Assembly: GCA_003600225.1 (NCBI GenBank)
Contig: QZFT01000089.1
Coordinates: 124,001 to 188,000, forward strand
Reading direction: 5' to 3'
DNA length: 64,000 nucleotides
Source of the DNA: Pseudonocardiaceae bacterium YIM PH 21723
GTDB taxonomy: Bacteria > Actinomycetota > Actinomycetes > Mycobacteriales > Pseudonocardiaceae
Shown here in pieces: positions 40,200 to 49,382 of this stretch. The notes beneath the pieces were generated by a model. That model was given only the letters and a program-made list of their open reading frames with translations. It was not told the origin of the DNA and did not search any database. Numbering within the stretch: position 1 is the stretch's first letter; each line of letters begins with the position of its first letter. The translations under genes and the position numbers were made by a program.

Positions 40200-40770
40200 G
40201 GTTGGGTCTGGTTGTCGGCGAAGGCGGCTTTGGAGGGGGAGACGAGTGGCGGGTGGGGTCTCTCCTGCCTTCGTGTCGGGTGGGGGCACGCCGGACTGGG
40301 TCGTCGGAGCCGCTGCGCGAGCACGGTGACCGGGCGTGATCGATGCGCCGGTCGGCTCTGCACCATGGGGTCCTTTATTCACCCAGTTCACGGTCCGTGG
40401 CCACCACTGCCCCGCGGCCCCACGCGACTCCGACTATCCGTCGTTGAGTCCACAGTGGACCTAGAGGTTCTTCCATCTTCAAGACGTATGAACCCGGGGT
40501 TTATACGTCTTGAAGACGTATAAACCTCCCGCCCGTAACCCACAAGAGCACCAATAGTCACACTGGCCACTCCAGGCGCGCGCAAGTCCGCGCAGGAAGC
40601 GATCAAAGCCCCAACCCCTGCCCGAAAGCCAAGTCCGGCGTGCCCCCACCAGACAACCCGACAGGAAAGACGCGGGCCCCGCCAGACAGCCCGGCAGGAA
40701 AGACCCCACCCCCACCCGTCTCCCCTTCCAAAGCCATCCTTCGCCGACCACCCGAACCCCACCCAGATTC
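40200..40770. repeat. Long imperfect inverted repeat in a 670 bp gene-free gap
   Basis: The left arm (about 40200-40300) and right arm (about 40630-40770) are imperfect inverted copies. Matching blocks include GTCGGCGAAGG, GGCTTTGGA with GGGGAGACG, GGGTGGGGTCT with TCCTGCC, and GGTGGGGGCACGCCGGACT. The right arm has an extra tandem duplication of a GACAGCCCGGCAGGAAAGA-like unit. The arms enclose about 330 bp holding an exact short palindrome cluster. No gene is convincing here. It looks like a MITE-like or dispersed repeat. Confidence 0.6.
40476..40526. repeat. Nested AAGACGTAT palindromes inside the repeat element
   Basis: TCTTCAAGACGTAT (40476-40489) is inverted perfectly at 40503-40516, and GGTTTATACGTCTT-G-AAGACGTATAAACC nearby is a 29 bp palindrome with one central base. 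AAGACGTAT thus occurs three times in alternating orientation. This is AT-richer than the surroundings and could be a protein-binding or recombination site. Confidence 0.65.
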
Positions 40771-40786
40771 ACCCCTATGTCACACG

Positions 40787-40796
40787 AACCTAGGTT
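40787..40796 (+). promoter_or_regulatory. Palindrome at the PadR start
   Basis: AACCTAGGTT is a 10 bp palindrome ending four bases before the GTG at 40800, flanked by GTCAC and GTGAC. There is no Shine-Dalgarno, so the transcript may be leaderless and the site could be an autoregulatory operator. Confidence 0.45.
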
Positions 40797-40799
40797 ACA

Positions 40800-41324
40800 G
40801 TGACCTATGTGTGGATCGAGATCGTGTTGCTGGGAAAGCTCGACGAGGGCCCCGCCCACGGGTACGAGCTGCGTAAGGCCATCGAGCGGGCGACCGGGAT
40901 GACCCTGTCGAACAACTCGCTGTACCCGGCGCTGCGCAGGTTCGTGGAGGCGGGCGCGGTAACCCGCAGCACCGAGGAGCAGGAGGCGAAGCCGGCGCGG
41001 AACGTCTACACGCTCGCCGAGGTCGGCCGGGAGCTGCTGCTGGACATGCTCACCGACTTCCCCGCCGATCTGGCCCGCACCGACGCGGAGTTCTACACCC
41101 GGCTGGCCAACTTCAGCCGGCTGACGCCCGAGCAGCGGCGGCAGGTGCTGGCCGTCCGGGACGAGGCCCTGGCCGCGGAACGTAACCGGCTGGGCGGCCT
41201 CATCTCGGCGCAGGTCGACTCCTGGAACCGGGCGCTGCTGGACCGGATCTGTTCCCAACTGGACGACGAACGCGCCTGGCTCGCCGAGCTGGGTGATCGC
41301 ATTGTCGAGGAGGACTGTCGATGA
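40800..41324 (+). CDS. PadR-family regulator (174 aa)
   Basis: The winged HTH spans [20 protein letters not shown] and [15 protein letters not shown], the PadR-N signature; the C-terminal helical region is the PadR C-domain. The GTG at 40800 is leaderless-like. The stop overlaps the P450 start (ATGA), so it is the first gene of a regulator-P450-ferredoxin operon and probably senses the P450 substrate. Confidence 0.85.
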   Translation: MTYVWIEIVLLGKLDEGPAHGYELRKAIERATGMTLSNNSLYPALRRFVEAGAVTRSTEEQEAKPARNVYTLAEVGRELLLDMLTDFPADLARTDAEFYTRLANFSRLTPEQRRQVLAVRDEALAAERNRLGGLISAQVDSWNRALLDRICSQLDDERAWLAELGDRIVEEDCR

Positions 41325-42526
41325 CCACCACACCGCAACTCCCACTGGCCCGGCCGAACGCACTCGAGGTCGCGCCGCTGCTGTCCGTGCTCCGCGGCGA
41401 AGGCCCACTGGTGCAGGTGACCACCGCGATGGGCGACCCGGCCTGGCTGGTGACCCGGTACTCCGAGGCCCGGCAGGTCTTCGGTGACAAGCGCTTCGGC
41501 CGCTCCCACCCCGCGCCGGAGCAGGCAGCCCGGATCTCCCAGGCCGCGTTGATGGCCGGTCCGAGCGGGGACTACGAGAACGAGGCCGAAGACCACGGCT
41601 TCATGCGGCAGCTGCTGGTACCCGCGTTCTCCGCCCCGCGGATGCGCAGGCTGTCGGACAAGATCCAGGAATTCATCGACGGCTGCCTGGACGACATGCA
41701 GGCCGCACATGACGCCCGGCCGGACGAGCCGGTGAACCTGCACGAGCTGCTGGCGTTCCCGCTACCGGTACTGGTGATCTGCGAACTGCTCGGCGTGCCG
41801 TACGAGGACCGGGATCAGTTCCGCGGGCTGTCCGAGCGGATCAGCGACCTGGAGGGCGGAGCGGACGCGCAGGCCGCGATGGACGAGTTCAAGGAGTACA
41901 CCGGGAAACTGGCCGCTGCCAAGCGGATCGACCCTGGTCAGGACGTCATCACCGACATGGTGCAGGCCCAGGCGGCCAATCCCCGGTTCACCGATGACGA
42001 CCTGGCGGAGCTGGCCGTGGGCCTGTTGTTCGCCGGACACGAGACCACGTCGACCCGGATCGACTACGGCGTGCTGTGGCTGCTCGCCGACACCACGCGC
42101 CGGGACGCGTTCCTGGCCGACCCGGACGGCAGGGTGAAGTCGACCGTCGAGGAGATCCTGCGGATCACCGCCGGCGGCGGTTCCGGCCTGCTGCGGTACG
42201 CGCACGAGGATGTCGAGGTCGGCGGGGTGACGGTCCGGCGCGGCGAGGCGGTGCTGGTCTCCATCGACGGGGCGAATCGGGACGAGTCGGTGTTCGCCGA
42301 GCCCGACGAGTTCATCCCGGACCGCAAGCCCAACGCGCATGTGGCGTTCGGCCACGGCATGCACGTGTGCGTCGGAGCGAACCTCGCCCGGACCGAACTG
42401 CGGCTGGTGTTCCCGGCCCTGTTCCGCCGGTTCCCCGGGCTGCGGCTCGCGGTGGATCCCTTCTCACTGCAGCCGCGCCGCAACCGGCTCGGCGGCGGCG
42501 TCGACCAGGTCCCGGTGGTGTGGTGA
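41321..42526 (+). CDS. Cytochrome P450 (401 aa)
   Basis: It has the I-helix AGHETTS, the ExxR in EEILR and the heme loop [10 protein letters not shown] with the thiolate Cys at about 350. The length is normal for a soluble bacterial P450. N-terminal motifs ([19 protein letters not shown]) match actinomycete CYP105/107-like enzymes of secondary metabolism or degradation. The proton-delivery Asp/Glu of some P450s is Glu in GHET. The substrate cannot be told from sequence. Confidence 0.93.
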   Translation: MTTTPQLPLARPNALEVAPLLSVLRGEGPLVQVTTAMGDPAWLVTRYSEARQVFGDKRFGRSHPAPEQAARISQAALMAGPSGDYENEAEDHGFMRQLLVPAFSAPRMRRLSDKIQEFIDGCLDDMQAAHDARPDEPVNLHELLAFPLPVLVICELLGVPYEDRDQFRGLSERISDLEGGADAQAAMDEFKEYTGKLAAAKRIDPGQDVITDMVQAQAANPRFTDDDLAELAVGLLFAGHETTSTRIDYGVLWLLADTTRRDAFLADPDGRVKSTVEEILRITAGGGSGLLRYAHEDVEVGGVTVRRGEAVLVSIDGANRDESVFAEPDEFIPDRKPNAHVAFGHGMHVCVGANLARTELRLVFPALFRRFPGLRLAVDPFSLQPRRNRLGGGVDQVPVVW

Positions 42527-42720
42527 TGAAGGTCAGCGTGGATCGGCACCTGTGCGTGGGTTCCGGGCAGTGCGTGCTCACCGACCCGGACGTGTTCGAC
42601 CAGGGCGAGGAGGACGGCATCGTCGTCCTGCTCGACGCGGCTCCCGGCGCGGAGCATGACGAACTGGTGGAGGAGGCCGCGCTGGTCTGCCCCGCTCAGG
42701 CGATCACCGTGGAGGACTGA
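42526..42720 (+). CDS. [3Fe-4S] ferredoxin (64 aa)
   Basis: Cysteines at 10, 16 and 55 (LCVGSGQCVL and LVCPAQAI) form the three-Cys pattern of P450-linked [3Fe-4S] ferredoxins. The ATG shares a base with the P450 stop (TGATG). It would pass electrons to the P450; the ferredoxin reductase is not in this operon, so another reductase must supply it. Confidence 0.93.
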   Translation: MKVSVDRHLCVGSGQCVLTDPDVFDQGEEDGIVVLLDAAPGAEHDELVEEAALVCPAQAITVED

Positions 42721-42745
42721 ACGCGAGCAGTTTCCATGGAAACTG

Positions 42746-43357
42746 CTACTGCTTGGCCTGGAGGGCCTTGATGGCCTCGGCGGCCAGCTGCTCGGACCAG
42801 GCGCAGGGCTCGGGCGGGTTCTCGCCGAGGGCACCGGCGTCCCAGATACGCAGGTGGGCGTGCAGCATGGGCTGGTTGTCGGCGAGTGCGACGGCCACCC
42901 GGCAGCCCGCGTCGTTCGCGTCCCGGCTGCCGACCTTGCCCAGGCGCAGGGCCGGGTAGCCGGCGACCGTGGCGGGCTCGAATCTGCTGCTGAACGACGG
43001 GTTCTTCTTGTGCTCGTCGTAGGCCTCGTGCAGCGTGAGCGGCTCGCCGGGGATGCCCTGGAGATCGATCCGGGCGTCGATCGGGCGGCCGGTGCCGATC
43101 CACACGCAGGACACCGAGCCCTGGTACTCGGAACGCAGCGGTGCGGTGAGGAACGCCGCGATCTGCTCGTCGGACAGCAGGCCGCAGGTGCGGTACTGGA
43201 CCTTGGCGATGGACAGCGGCTTGGCCACCGCGGGGACCGTGGCGGGCAGCGACACGCTGGTCGGCGCGGACTGCTGGGTGCCGGTGTCCGATCCGCCGCC
43301 GCACGCGGTGAGCAGTGCGGCGGCGGTGAGCAGCCCGGCGATTCGGGCGAGGGTCAC
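42746..43357 (-). CDS. DUF3558 lipoprotein (203 aa)
   Basis: The GTG at 43357 overlaps the VanW gene's stop (GTGA). A lipoprotein signal with LLTAC lipobox lies at residues 10-17, then a Ser/Thr/Pro-rich linker and a DUF3558 domain with the Cys pair RTCGLLSDEQ and SVSCVWIG. Family members sit in the outer face of the membrane in actinomycetes; function unknown. Co-translation with the VanW protein suggests a joint wall role. Confidence 0.82.
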   Translation of the reverse strand: MTLARIAGLLTAAALLTACGGGSDTGTQQSAPTSVSLPATVPAVAKPLSIAKVQYRTCGLLSDEQIAAFLTAPLRSEYQGSVSCVWIGTGRPIDARIDLQGIPGEPLTLHEAYDEHKKNPSFSSRFEPATVAGYPALRLGKVGSRDANDAGCRVAVALADNQPMLHAHLRIWDAGALGENPPEPCAWSEQLAAEAIKALQAKQ

Positions 43358-46300
43358 TGGCCGGGCTTCTTCTCGTCGGGCTTGGCGTCGCAGACGATCG
43401 TCGGGCTCGGGTCGTAATGGGTCTTGCGGCTCTCGCGCTTGATCTCCGCGCCGCTGTTCGGGTCGCGGAAGACCCGCTGGGTCACGATGTTGAAGCCCTG
43501 GCCACCCTGACCCGCGTGGCACTGGTCGCCCGCCGGCTTGTGGAGGGTCTGCGGCTGGACGAAGTCCGTCTTCTCGCCAGACTCGAAGTCGATCTTGTAG
43601 CGCTTGGTGCCCCACAGCTTGACGGTGATGTTGCCCGGGGTCCAGATCGTCTGGATGACGACGCCCTTCGGCGAGTCGTTCTTGAACTGCACATCGATCA
43701 GGCCGTCGAACACCGTCGCCTCGCGGCCGGCCGGGTAGCGGCTGATGAAGTAGCTGTGTTCCTGATGGTGGACGTCCATCATCCCGGCGAAGTAGTACGC
43801 GTTGTACAGCGTGGTGGCGAACTGCGAGATGCCACCGCCGACCGCGCGGCCGGGCGCGCCGTTCTCGATGATGCCGGCGGGCACGAAGCCCTGAGCGGCG
43901 CCACGGGGGCCGGTGTAGCCGTTGAGGCTGAACACCGCGCCGGGCTTCACCACGGCGCCGTTCACCAGCTCGGCGGTGCGCTTGATGTTCTGCCCGGAGT
44001 CGGCCGCGAAGCCACCGGTGGTGAACTCGCCGACGACCTCCTTGATGCCCATGTCGTTGGCGGCCTCGGTGGTCAGCTTCGGCGGGTCCTTCTTGTACTC
44101 CGCCTTGACCGACCGGTCGTCGGACTTGGGCAGCACGACGGCGATCAGCCCGCCGGTCTTCTCCCAGTCGACGATGACGCCGTCCACCGCGGGAACCACG
44201 GTCGGCGTGCCGGAGCCCAGGTCGAAGGTGGCGTCCTTGTTCGGCTTCTCGGTCGGCTTGAACACGGCCTTCAGCTTCTCGGACAGCTTGTCCGCGGGCA
44301 GCACGACCTTGAGGCTGCCGGTGCCGTCCGGCTCGAACTTGATCACGTCGGCGATGTCCTGCGGGGCCAGCTTGCCGTTGGCGCCGTCGCCCTTGACCGC
44401 GACGCTGTCCGCGACCGCGGGCTTGGCGATCTTCTCCAGGGCCTTGTGCACGCCTTCGCTGGTGGTCTTCACCGGGGCGTCGTCCAGGGTCAGCTTGACC
44501 GGGTCGCCGGACACCCACTGCGCCTTGATCGACTCGCCGGACTTGGCCACGTCCAGCCGCTCGCCGTGCTTGGGCTCGACCGCGACCGGCTTGGTGCCCT
44601 CGAACCTGATGTTGCCCTCGGTGGCGCCCTGGTCGGCCTGTGGACGCAGGGCCTCCAGCTGATCAGCCAGGCCCTTCTCGTTGGCCTTGCTGACCACGCC
44701 GTAGTCGTCGCTGCCGAACAGCGAGACGATCCGGGTCCACGGGTTCCACGACTGTTCACCGGTCTGCTCGACCGTCGCGGGCAGGTTCACCTCCAGCCCG
44801 GCCTTCACCGGGTCGATGGTGGCCTTGGCCGGACCGGCCTCGATCGGGAACGGCTTGGTGATCTTGTCCTGGAAGGAGTCGGTCAGCTTCTTCTCGGCGG
44901 CGGTGCGATCCAGTCCGCCGATGTCCACCCCGGCCACCACGGAACCGCGCGGGACCAGTCCCTGGCTGAACAACACGTCCGCCAGGTAACCCGCGACCAG
45001 CACGCCGGCGGCGATGGCGCCGATCAGCACCGGCCGCTTGAACGACTTCTTGGCGGCCTTCTCGCCTGCCGGGTCCATCGGGAAGGCGTCCGGCTGGCTG
45101 ATGGCGGTCGGCGCACCGGTGTCCGCAGCCGGGTAACCACCCTGGTAGGCGGGGGTGTTCCAGCTGTTCTGCTGACCGTTGCCGTTGTACTGCTGGCCGT
45201 TGCCGTTGCCGCTCCACGGGGTGGACGGCGCCTGCTGCGGCGCCGCGCTGACCGGGCGCAGGAACTGGGTGCCCTGAGCGCCCTGGTTCTGCGTCTGCTG
45301 TGCCTGGTTCTGGGCCTGCGCGGGCTGGGCGATCGGCGGGTTGGCCGGCCGGGTCAGCTTCGGGAAGGACATCCGCACGGTCGCTGGCTCCACGTAGCCG
45401 GAAGGCTTCGGGGTGCGCTCGGTGCTCGCCTCAGGCTGCTGCTCGGCCGCCTTCGGCTCCGGTGACTCGGCCTTCGGCGCGGCCTTGGCCTCGATCTTCT
45501 CGGTGGCCTTCGGCTCGACGTCGGTGATCTTGGGCAGCAGCTGGGTCCGCTCGGACTCCTCCGGCTGCTGCCGGGTCTCCGCACCGAGGGAAACGGCGCC
45601 CGACTGCGGCACGATCGTCTTCGGCTGCTCGTCGGCGACCGGCTCCGGCCGCTCGACGACGGGCTTGGGCTGCTCGGCAACCGGCTTGGGCTGCTCCACC
45701 GCCGGCTCGACCGGCTCCACCACGGTCTTGGGCTGCTCCGGCTCGACCGGCGTCCGCTCGGTCTCCCGCAGCGTGAACAGCGGCTTGTCGTCCTGGAACT
45801 TGGGCATCGCGGCCAGCACGGCGGCGATGTCCACGATCTCCGAGGCGGAGCTCGCCGGAACCGGCTTGGCCGGCTCGGGCATCGGCGCCTCGGCCTTCGG
45901 AGCGGGCTCCGGTTCGGCCTTCTCCTCGCGCGGCTGCTCCGGCTCGGCCGGCGGAGCGAACATGTCCAGCTTGGACAGCGGCTTCGGCTCGGGCGCGGCG
46001 GGCTTCGGCTCGGGCTTGGGCTCGACGCGGTCGGCGGGCTGCTCCGGCTGGGCGGCGACGGCAGCGCGGCCGAAGGTGGGAGCGGGCTGCTCCGGCTCGG
46101 GCGTGGGCTCAGGCTCGGCGGGAGCCGGTTCGGGCGCGGCCTCGGGTTCCGGCCGCACCGCCGCCTCCGGCTTGATCTCCGGCTCGTCTGGTGCCTTGGC
46201 CACGGGTTGCTCCGGTTCCTGGGATTGCTCGGGTTCCGGGGCCGGTTCGGGCGCGGGAAGCTCCAGGTGCGGCTTGGCCCCGGTGGGATCCGCGGGGACC

Positions 46301-46635
46301 GCTTCGAACAGGGAACGAATACGGGAGCCGGCCGGACCGGCCGTCTCGTCGAGGCGAATGGACAACGGCACGCCGAACTTGGCGGCGAGCGCAGCCGAGG
46401 GCGCGGCCTTCGCCGGGGCGACCGGCATCGCCGTCGGTCCCGCGGTCTGCTGCGGCACATCCGATGTCGGGTCGGACTGTCGCTGCTGCCGGACCGTCTC
46501 GGCGGACACGGGGTCCCCGGCGTCCCGGTTCCCGGCCGTGGATTCGGCCGACTCCGGAGTCACCGCGGTGTCGTCGGACGACGCCGTGGCATCACGCAAG
46601 GTCTCCCGGTCGGATGCCTGAGGCTCTTCTGGCAC
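43354..46635 (-). CDS. Large membrane-anchored VanW-domain cell-wall protein (1093 aa)
   Basis: About the first 530 residues form a cytoplasmic, Pro/Glu-rich low-complexity region. One transmembrane helix (VLIGAIAAGVLVAGYLADVL, about 537-556) follows. Extracellular peptidoglycan-binding-type repeats (PG_binding_4-like, GVDIGGLDRTAAEKKL) come next, and a VanW domain (about 850-1050) with FSLNGYTGPRGAAQGF, GGGISQFATTLYNA and HSYFISRYPAG. VanW proteins are linked to glycopeptide resistance or wall crosslinking, but their chemistry is unsettled. The long acidic cytoplasmic part is unusual. Confidence 0.85.
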   Translation of the reverse strand: MPEEPQASDRETLRDATASSDDTAVTPESAESTAGNRDAGDPVSAETVRQQRQSDPTSDVPQQTAGPTAMPVAPAKAAPSAALAAKFGVPLSIRLDETAGPAGSRIRSLFEAVPADPTGAKPHLELPAPEPAPEPEQSQEPEQPVAKAPDEPEIKPEAAVRPEPEAAPEPAPAEPEPTPEPEQPAPTFGRAAVAAQPEQPADRVEPKPEPKPAAPEPKPLSKLDMFAPPAEPEQPREEKAEPEPAPKAEAPMPEPAKPVPASSASEIVDIAAVLAAMPKFQDDKPLFTLRETERTPVEPEQPKTVVEPVEPAVEQPKPVAEQPKPVVERPEPVADEQPKTIVPQSGAVSLGAETRQQPEESERTQLLPKITDVEPKATEKIEAKAAPKAESPEPKAAEQQPEASTERTPKPSGYVEPATVRMSFPKLTRPANPPIAQPAQAQNQAQQTQNQGAQGTQFLRPVSAAPQQAPSTPWSGNGNGQQYNGNGQQNSWNTPAYQGGYPAADTGAPTAISQPDAFPMDPAGEKAAKKSFKRPVLIGAIAAGVLVAGYLADVLFSQGLVPRGSVVAGVDIGGLDRTAAEKKLTDSFQDKITKPFPIEAGPAKATIDPVKAGLEVNLPATVEQTGEQSWNPWTRIVSLFGSDDYGVVSKANEKGLADQLEALRPQADQGATEGNIRFEGTKPVAVEPKHGERLDVAKSGESIKAQWVSGDPVKLTLDDAPVKTTSEGVHKALEKIAKPAVADSVAVKGDGANGKLAPQDIADVIKFEPDGTGSLKVVLPADKLSEKLKAVFKPTEKPNKDATFDLGSGTPTVVPAVDGVIVDWEKTGGLIAVVLPKSDDRSVKAEYKKDPPKLTTEAANDMGIKEVVGEFTTGGFAADSGQNIKRTAELVNGAVVKPGAVFSLNGYTGPRGAAQGFVPAGIIENGAPGRAVGGGISQFATTLYNAYYFAGMMDVHHQEHSYFISRYPAGREATVFDGLIDVQFKNDSPKGVVIQTIWTPGNITVKLWGTKRYKIDFESGEKTDFVQPQTLHKPAGDQCHAGQGGQGFNIVTQRVFRDPNSGAEIKRESRKTHYDPSPTIVCDAKPDEKKPGQ

Positions 46636-46659
46636 CGCGTCCCCTTCCGATGCGGATCA

Positions 46660-46683
46660 AGCCGTATGCCCGCGCATACGGCT
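46660..46683 (-). other. Hairpin between the GroES-like and VanW genes
   Basis: AGCCGTATG and CATACGGCT form a perfect 9 bp stem with a 6 nt loop, in the intergenic region just downstream of the GroES-like gene. No T-run follows on either strand. It may be a weak terminator for that gene. Confidence 0.45.
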
Positions 46684-46715
46684 ATCGCCAAACCAGGATC
46701 AGTCGTCACACCCGG

Positions 46716-47036
46716 TCAGAGGTACAGCCCCGTACCACTTTCCGCGCGCTCGCTGGCCATCGCGTGCAAGTCCCGCTCACGGATGACCAGATATGCCTGA
46801 CCCTGCACCTCGACCTCAAACTGGTCCTCGGGATTGAACAGCACGCGGTCGCCGACCTTCACCATCCGCACATGGTTACCGATCCCGTACACGTCTCCCC
46901 AGAAGAGCCGTTTGGCCACCTGGGCAGTCGCCGGGATCAAGATCCCGCCGCTGCTGCGTCGCTCCCCGTCCTCATTCGAAACCCGGACCATGACTCGGTC
47001 GTGGAGCATCTGGATTTCGAGCTTGTTGTCGGGCAC
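46716..47036 (-). CDS. GroES-like co-chaperonin (106 aa)
   Basis: The Cpn10 fold appears as IQMLHDRVMVRV, SSGGILIPATAQVAKRLFWG, VGDRVLFNPED and QAYLVIRERD. The mobile loop region (EDGERRSSGGIL) fits. It is alone, without groEL, as for extra actinobacterial GroES copies. The C-terminal tail (ERAESGTGLYL) is longer than in canonical GroES. Whether it works with a GroEL is not clear. Confidence 0.8.
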   Translation of the reverse strand: MPDNKLEIQMLHDRVMVRVSNEDGERRSSGGILIPATAQVAKRLFWGDVYGIGNHVRMVKVGDRVLFNPEDQFEVEVQGQAYLVIRERDLHAMASERAESGTGLYL

Positions 47037-47094
47037 ACGGAAAGTCTACTTCGCGGGGATTGACAACCCGGAAGCGCGTCCATACACGACCTGC

Positions 47095-48936
47095 TCAGTG
47101 ATCATCATCGAGGCCGCCCAAAATCAGCGGCAGCCGTGCGGCGCCATCGGCGGTCACCCGGACGGGGACGCCCCAGTCCTGCCGGGTGATGCGGCACACC
47201 GGGTGCTCGACCGCCGGGTCATCGTCGCAGCTCGCGGCCTGTGCGACGACGTGCAGCACGCCTTCGGTCACGGTGTCGGAGATGATCAGGTCCCGGTGCA
47301 GATCGGTGTCCGCGCCGGCGCCTTCCACGAGCAGCTCGGGCGGCGAGCTGGTGATCTCCAACCGGGTCGCCGGCCCGTAACTGAGATCGAGTTTCTCCCC
47401 CGGTGGTGGAGTGAACACGACAGCCAATCGGAGCAGTCCCGAGGCGATGTCCGTAGCCGGCCGGGTGACCGTTCCGGTGGCTCCGTCCACCAGCCGCGCG
47501 GCCACGCCGGGCGGAACGGGGCGCTCCAGCCGGTGCGCGGCCGAGGCGACCACCACCAGCTGGCCGTCGACCAGGACCGCGTCCGACGGCTCGGCGACCC
47601 CGGTGGCGACGGTGGAGACCTCGTCGGCCGCCGGGTCGTAGCGGCGGATCGCCCCGTTGTAGGTGTCACTGATCGCCACGCCGCCGTCCGGCAACGCGGT
47701 CACCCCGAGGGGGTGCTGCAGCAGTGCCTGGTCCGCGGCGCCGTCCCGGTGCCCGAACTCGAACAGCCCGGCGCCGATCACGGTGTGCACGGTGAAGCCG
47801 TCGTCGCCCGGCTGCAGATAACGCAGTGCCGAGGTCTCCGAGTCGGCCAGCCAGAGCCGGTCCCCGGCGACGGCCAGTCCGGAGGTCTGCGCGAAGAAGG
47901 CCTCCTCGGCCGGGCCGTCCTTGAGCCCTTCGACGGTGGTGCCCGCGAACCGGCGCACGGTGTTACCGATGGGGTCGAACAGCCCGAGCGTGTGGTTGCC
48001 GGACATGGCGATCACCACGCCACCGGCGGGTTCGTACCAGGCGACGTCCCACGGGCTGGTCAACGCGGTCTGCAACGCGTCACCGGAGTCCGGCCCGCTG
48101 CGCCACTGCTGCCCGGTACCCGCGATCGTGGTGACCACCCCGTCGGCCAGCCGCAGGCCGCGGATCAGGTGGTTCACCGTGTCCGCGATGACCACGTCGT
48201 AACCGGCCTGCTCGGCGATCTCCGGCGGGAGCAGCGCGAGGCCGTTCGGCTCGGAGAACCGGATCGGCACCACGGTGTGGCCGCGCTCGCCGTCGCCGAT
48301 GATCCGCAGCACCGTCTCGCCGTCGTGCGCGAACTCGACGAGGCGGTGCCGGGCACTGTCACTGACCAGCAGGCTGTTCCCGAGGTCGATGACCTTGCCG
48401 GGGAAGCGCAGGACCGTGTCCTCGGGCTCCGGCGGCACATAGGGGCCGTCGCCTCGGCGCAGCGTGCCCTTGGCGTCGTGCTCGGCGACCAGTTCGCCGA
48501 TGATCCGGCGCAGCGCCTCCGCGTGCCCTTCACCGGAGGCCACGTGCACGACGTAGCCCTCCGGGTCGATGAGGGTCAGCGTCGGCCAGGCCCGGGCGGC
48601 GTAGTTCTGCCAGGTGCGCAGCTCCGGGTCGTCCAGCACCGGGTGGTGCACCTCGTACCGCTCGACGGCGGCCTTGACCGCGTCCGGGTCGGCCTCGTGC
48701 GTGAACTTGGGCGAGTGCACGCCGATGGTGACCAGGACATCGGCGAACTCGGATTCCAGCGGCCGCAGCTCGTCCAGGACGTGCAGGCAGTTGATGCAGC
48801 AGAAGGTCCAGAAGTCCAGCAGCACGATCTTGCCGCGCAGCTCGGCGAGGGTGACGTCCTTGCCACCGGTGTTCAGCCAGCCGCGACCGGCGAACTCGGG
48901 GGCACGGACACGGGCTTGGCGCTTGGGGGTGGTCAC
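47095..48936 (-). CDS. Thioredoxin-NHL repeat protein (613 aa)
   Basis: The N-terminal domain has LLDFWTFCCINCLHVLDE, with the CxxC (Cys-Ile-Asn-Cys), then NHL/YWTD-like beta-propeller repeats (FPGKVIDLGNSLLVSD, SEPNGLALLP, LTSPWDVAWYE) and a C-terminal beta domain with Cys pairs. This resembles NHLRC2-type proteins. I choose GTG at 48936; TTG at 48960 or GTG at 48951 are alternatives. It may act in disulfide chemistry, with unknown partners. Confidence 0.8.
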   Translation of the reverse strand: MTTPKRQARVRAPEFAGRGWLNTGGKDVTLAELRGKIVLLDFWTFCCINCLHVLDELRPLESEFADVLVTIGVHSPKFTHEADPDAVKAAVERYEVHHPVLDDPELRTWQNYAARAWPTLTLIDPEGYVVHVASGEGHAEALRRIIGELVAEHDAKGTLRRGDGPYVPPEPEDTVLRFPGKVIDLGNSLLVSDSARHRLVEFAHDGETVLRIIGDGERGHTVVPIRFSEPNGLALLPPEIAEQAGYDVVIADTVNHLIRGLRLADGVVTTIAGTGQQWRSGPDSGDALQTALTSPWDVAWYEPAGGVVIAMSGNHTLGLFDPIGNTVRRFAGTTVEGLKDGPAEEAFFAQTSGLAVAGDRLWLADSETSALRYLQPGDDGFTVHTVIGAGLFEFGHRDGAADQALLQHPLGVTALPDGGVAISDTYNGAIRRYDPAADEVSTVATGVAEPSDAVLVDGQLVVVASAAHRLERPVPPGVAARLVDGATGTVTRPATDIASGLLRLAVVFTPPPGEKLDLSYGPATRLEITSSPPELLVEGAGADTDLHRDLIISDTVTEGVLHVVAQAASCDDDPAVEHPVCRITRQDWGVPVRVTADGAARLPLILGGLDDDH

Positions 48937-49004
48937 GCAGGGAGTAAACACTCCTGGCAACGACTGTTGTTCCCGCTGTGACGTCTGCCAACCCCACCTG
49001 GGCG

Positions 49005-49382
49005 TCAGCGGCCGCCGGCTTTGAATACCGCCAGCAATTCGTCCAACGACGTCAGCAGATCCCGGTCCCGGTGAAAACCTCGCTCGGTGATGAGCCGCGC
49101 GGCACCCCTGGCGACTTCGATGTCCTCGGGCGTCGCCGCTTCCAGTAACCCCCGGAGATCAGCCAGATCCTGCGGGCGCGTCACGTCGGCGCGCGCCAGA
49201 ATTTTCAGCGCGATGAGATGACCCGTACTCGCCACCGGAAGAACCAGGTCAGGCACGATCTCCTGGGTGAAGCGTGGGACAGCACGCGCCGAGACGGCGA
49301 ATCCCCCGACCAGTGCCCAACTTCTCTGGCGAGAATCAAGATCAATTGCGACGCGGCGGAGCGCGGCTTCCAGCTGATTCAT
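49005..49382 (-). CDS. AbiEii-type nucleotidyltransferase with an internal deletion (125 aa)
   Basis: The start MNQLEAALRRVAIDLDSR at 49382 overlaps the upstream small gene (ATGA). It has the WALVGGFAVSARAVPRF start of the family and the VLPVASTGHLIALKILAR...RPQDLADLR end, but reads straight from RFTQ to EIVPDL. In relatives I know, about 65-75 residues holding the catalytic DxD strand lie there. It is therefore probably inactive as a nucleotidyltransferase. The 68-aa partner gene is upstream. Confidence 0.7.
   Translation of the reverse strand: MNQLEAALRRVAIDLDSRQRSWALVGGFAVSARAVPRFTQEIVPDLVLPVASTGHLIALKILARADVTRPQDLADLRGLLEAATPEDIEVARGAARLITERGFHRDRDLLTSLDELLAVFKAGGR

Noticed and set aside
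40139-40523. Short plus-strand frames in the repeat element
   Set aside because: They lie in the inverted repeat and terminator region and are low-complexity; repeat structure explains them better.
45350-46460. Arg/Ser/Pro-rich minus frame overlapping the VanW gene
   Set aside because: It is an alternate reading of the Pro/Glu-rich region and has no independent start or domains.
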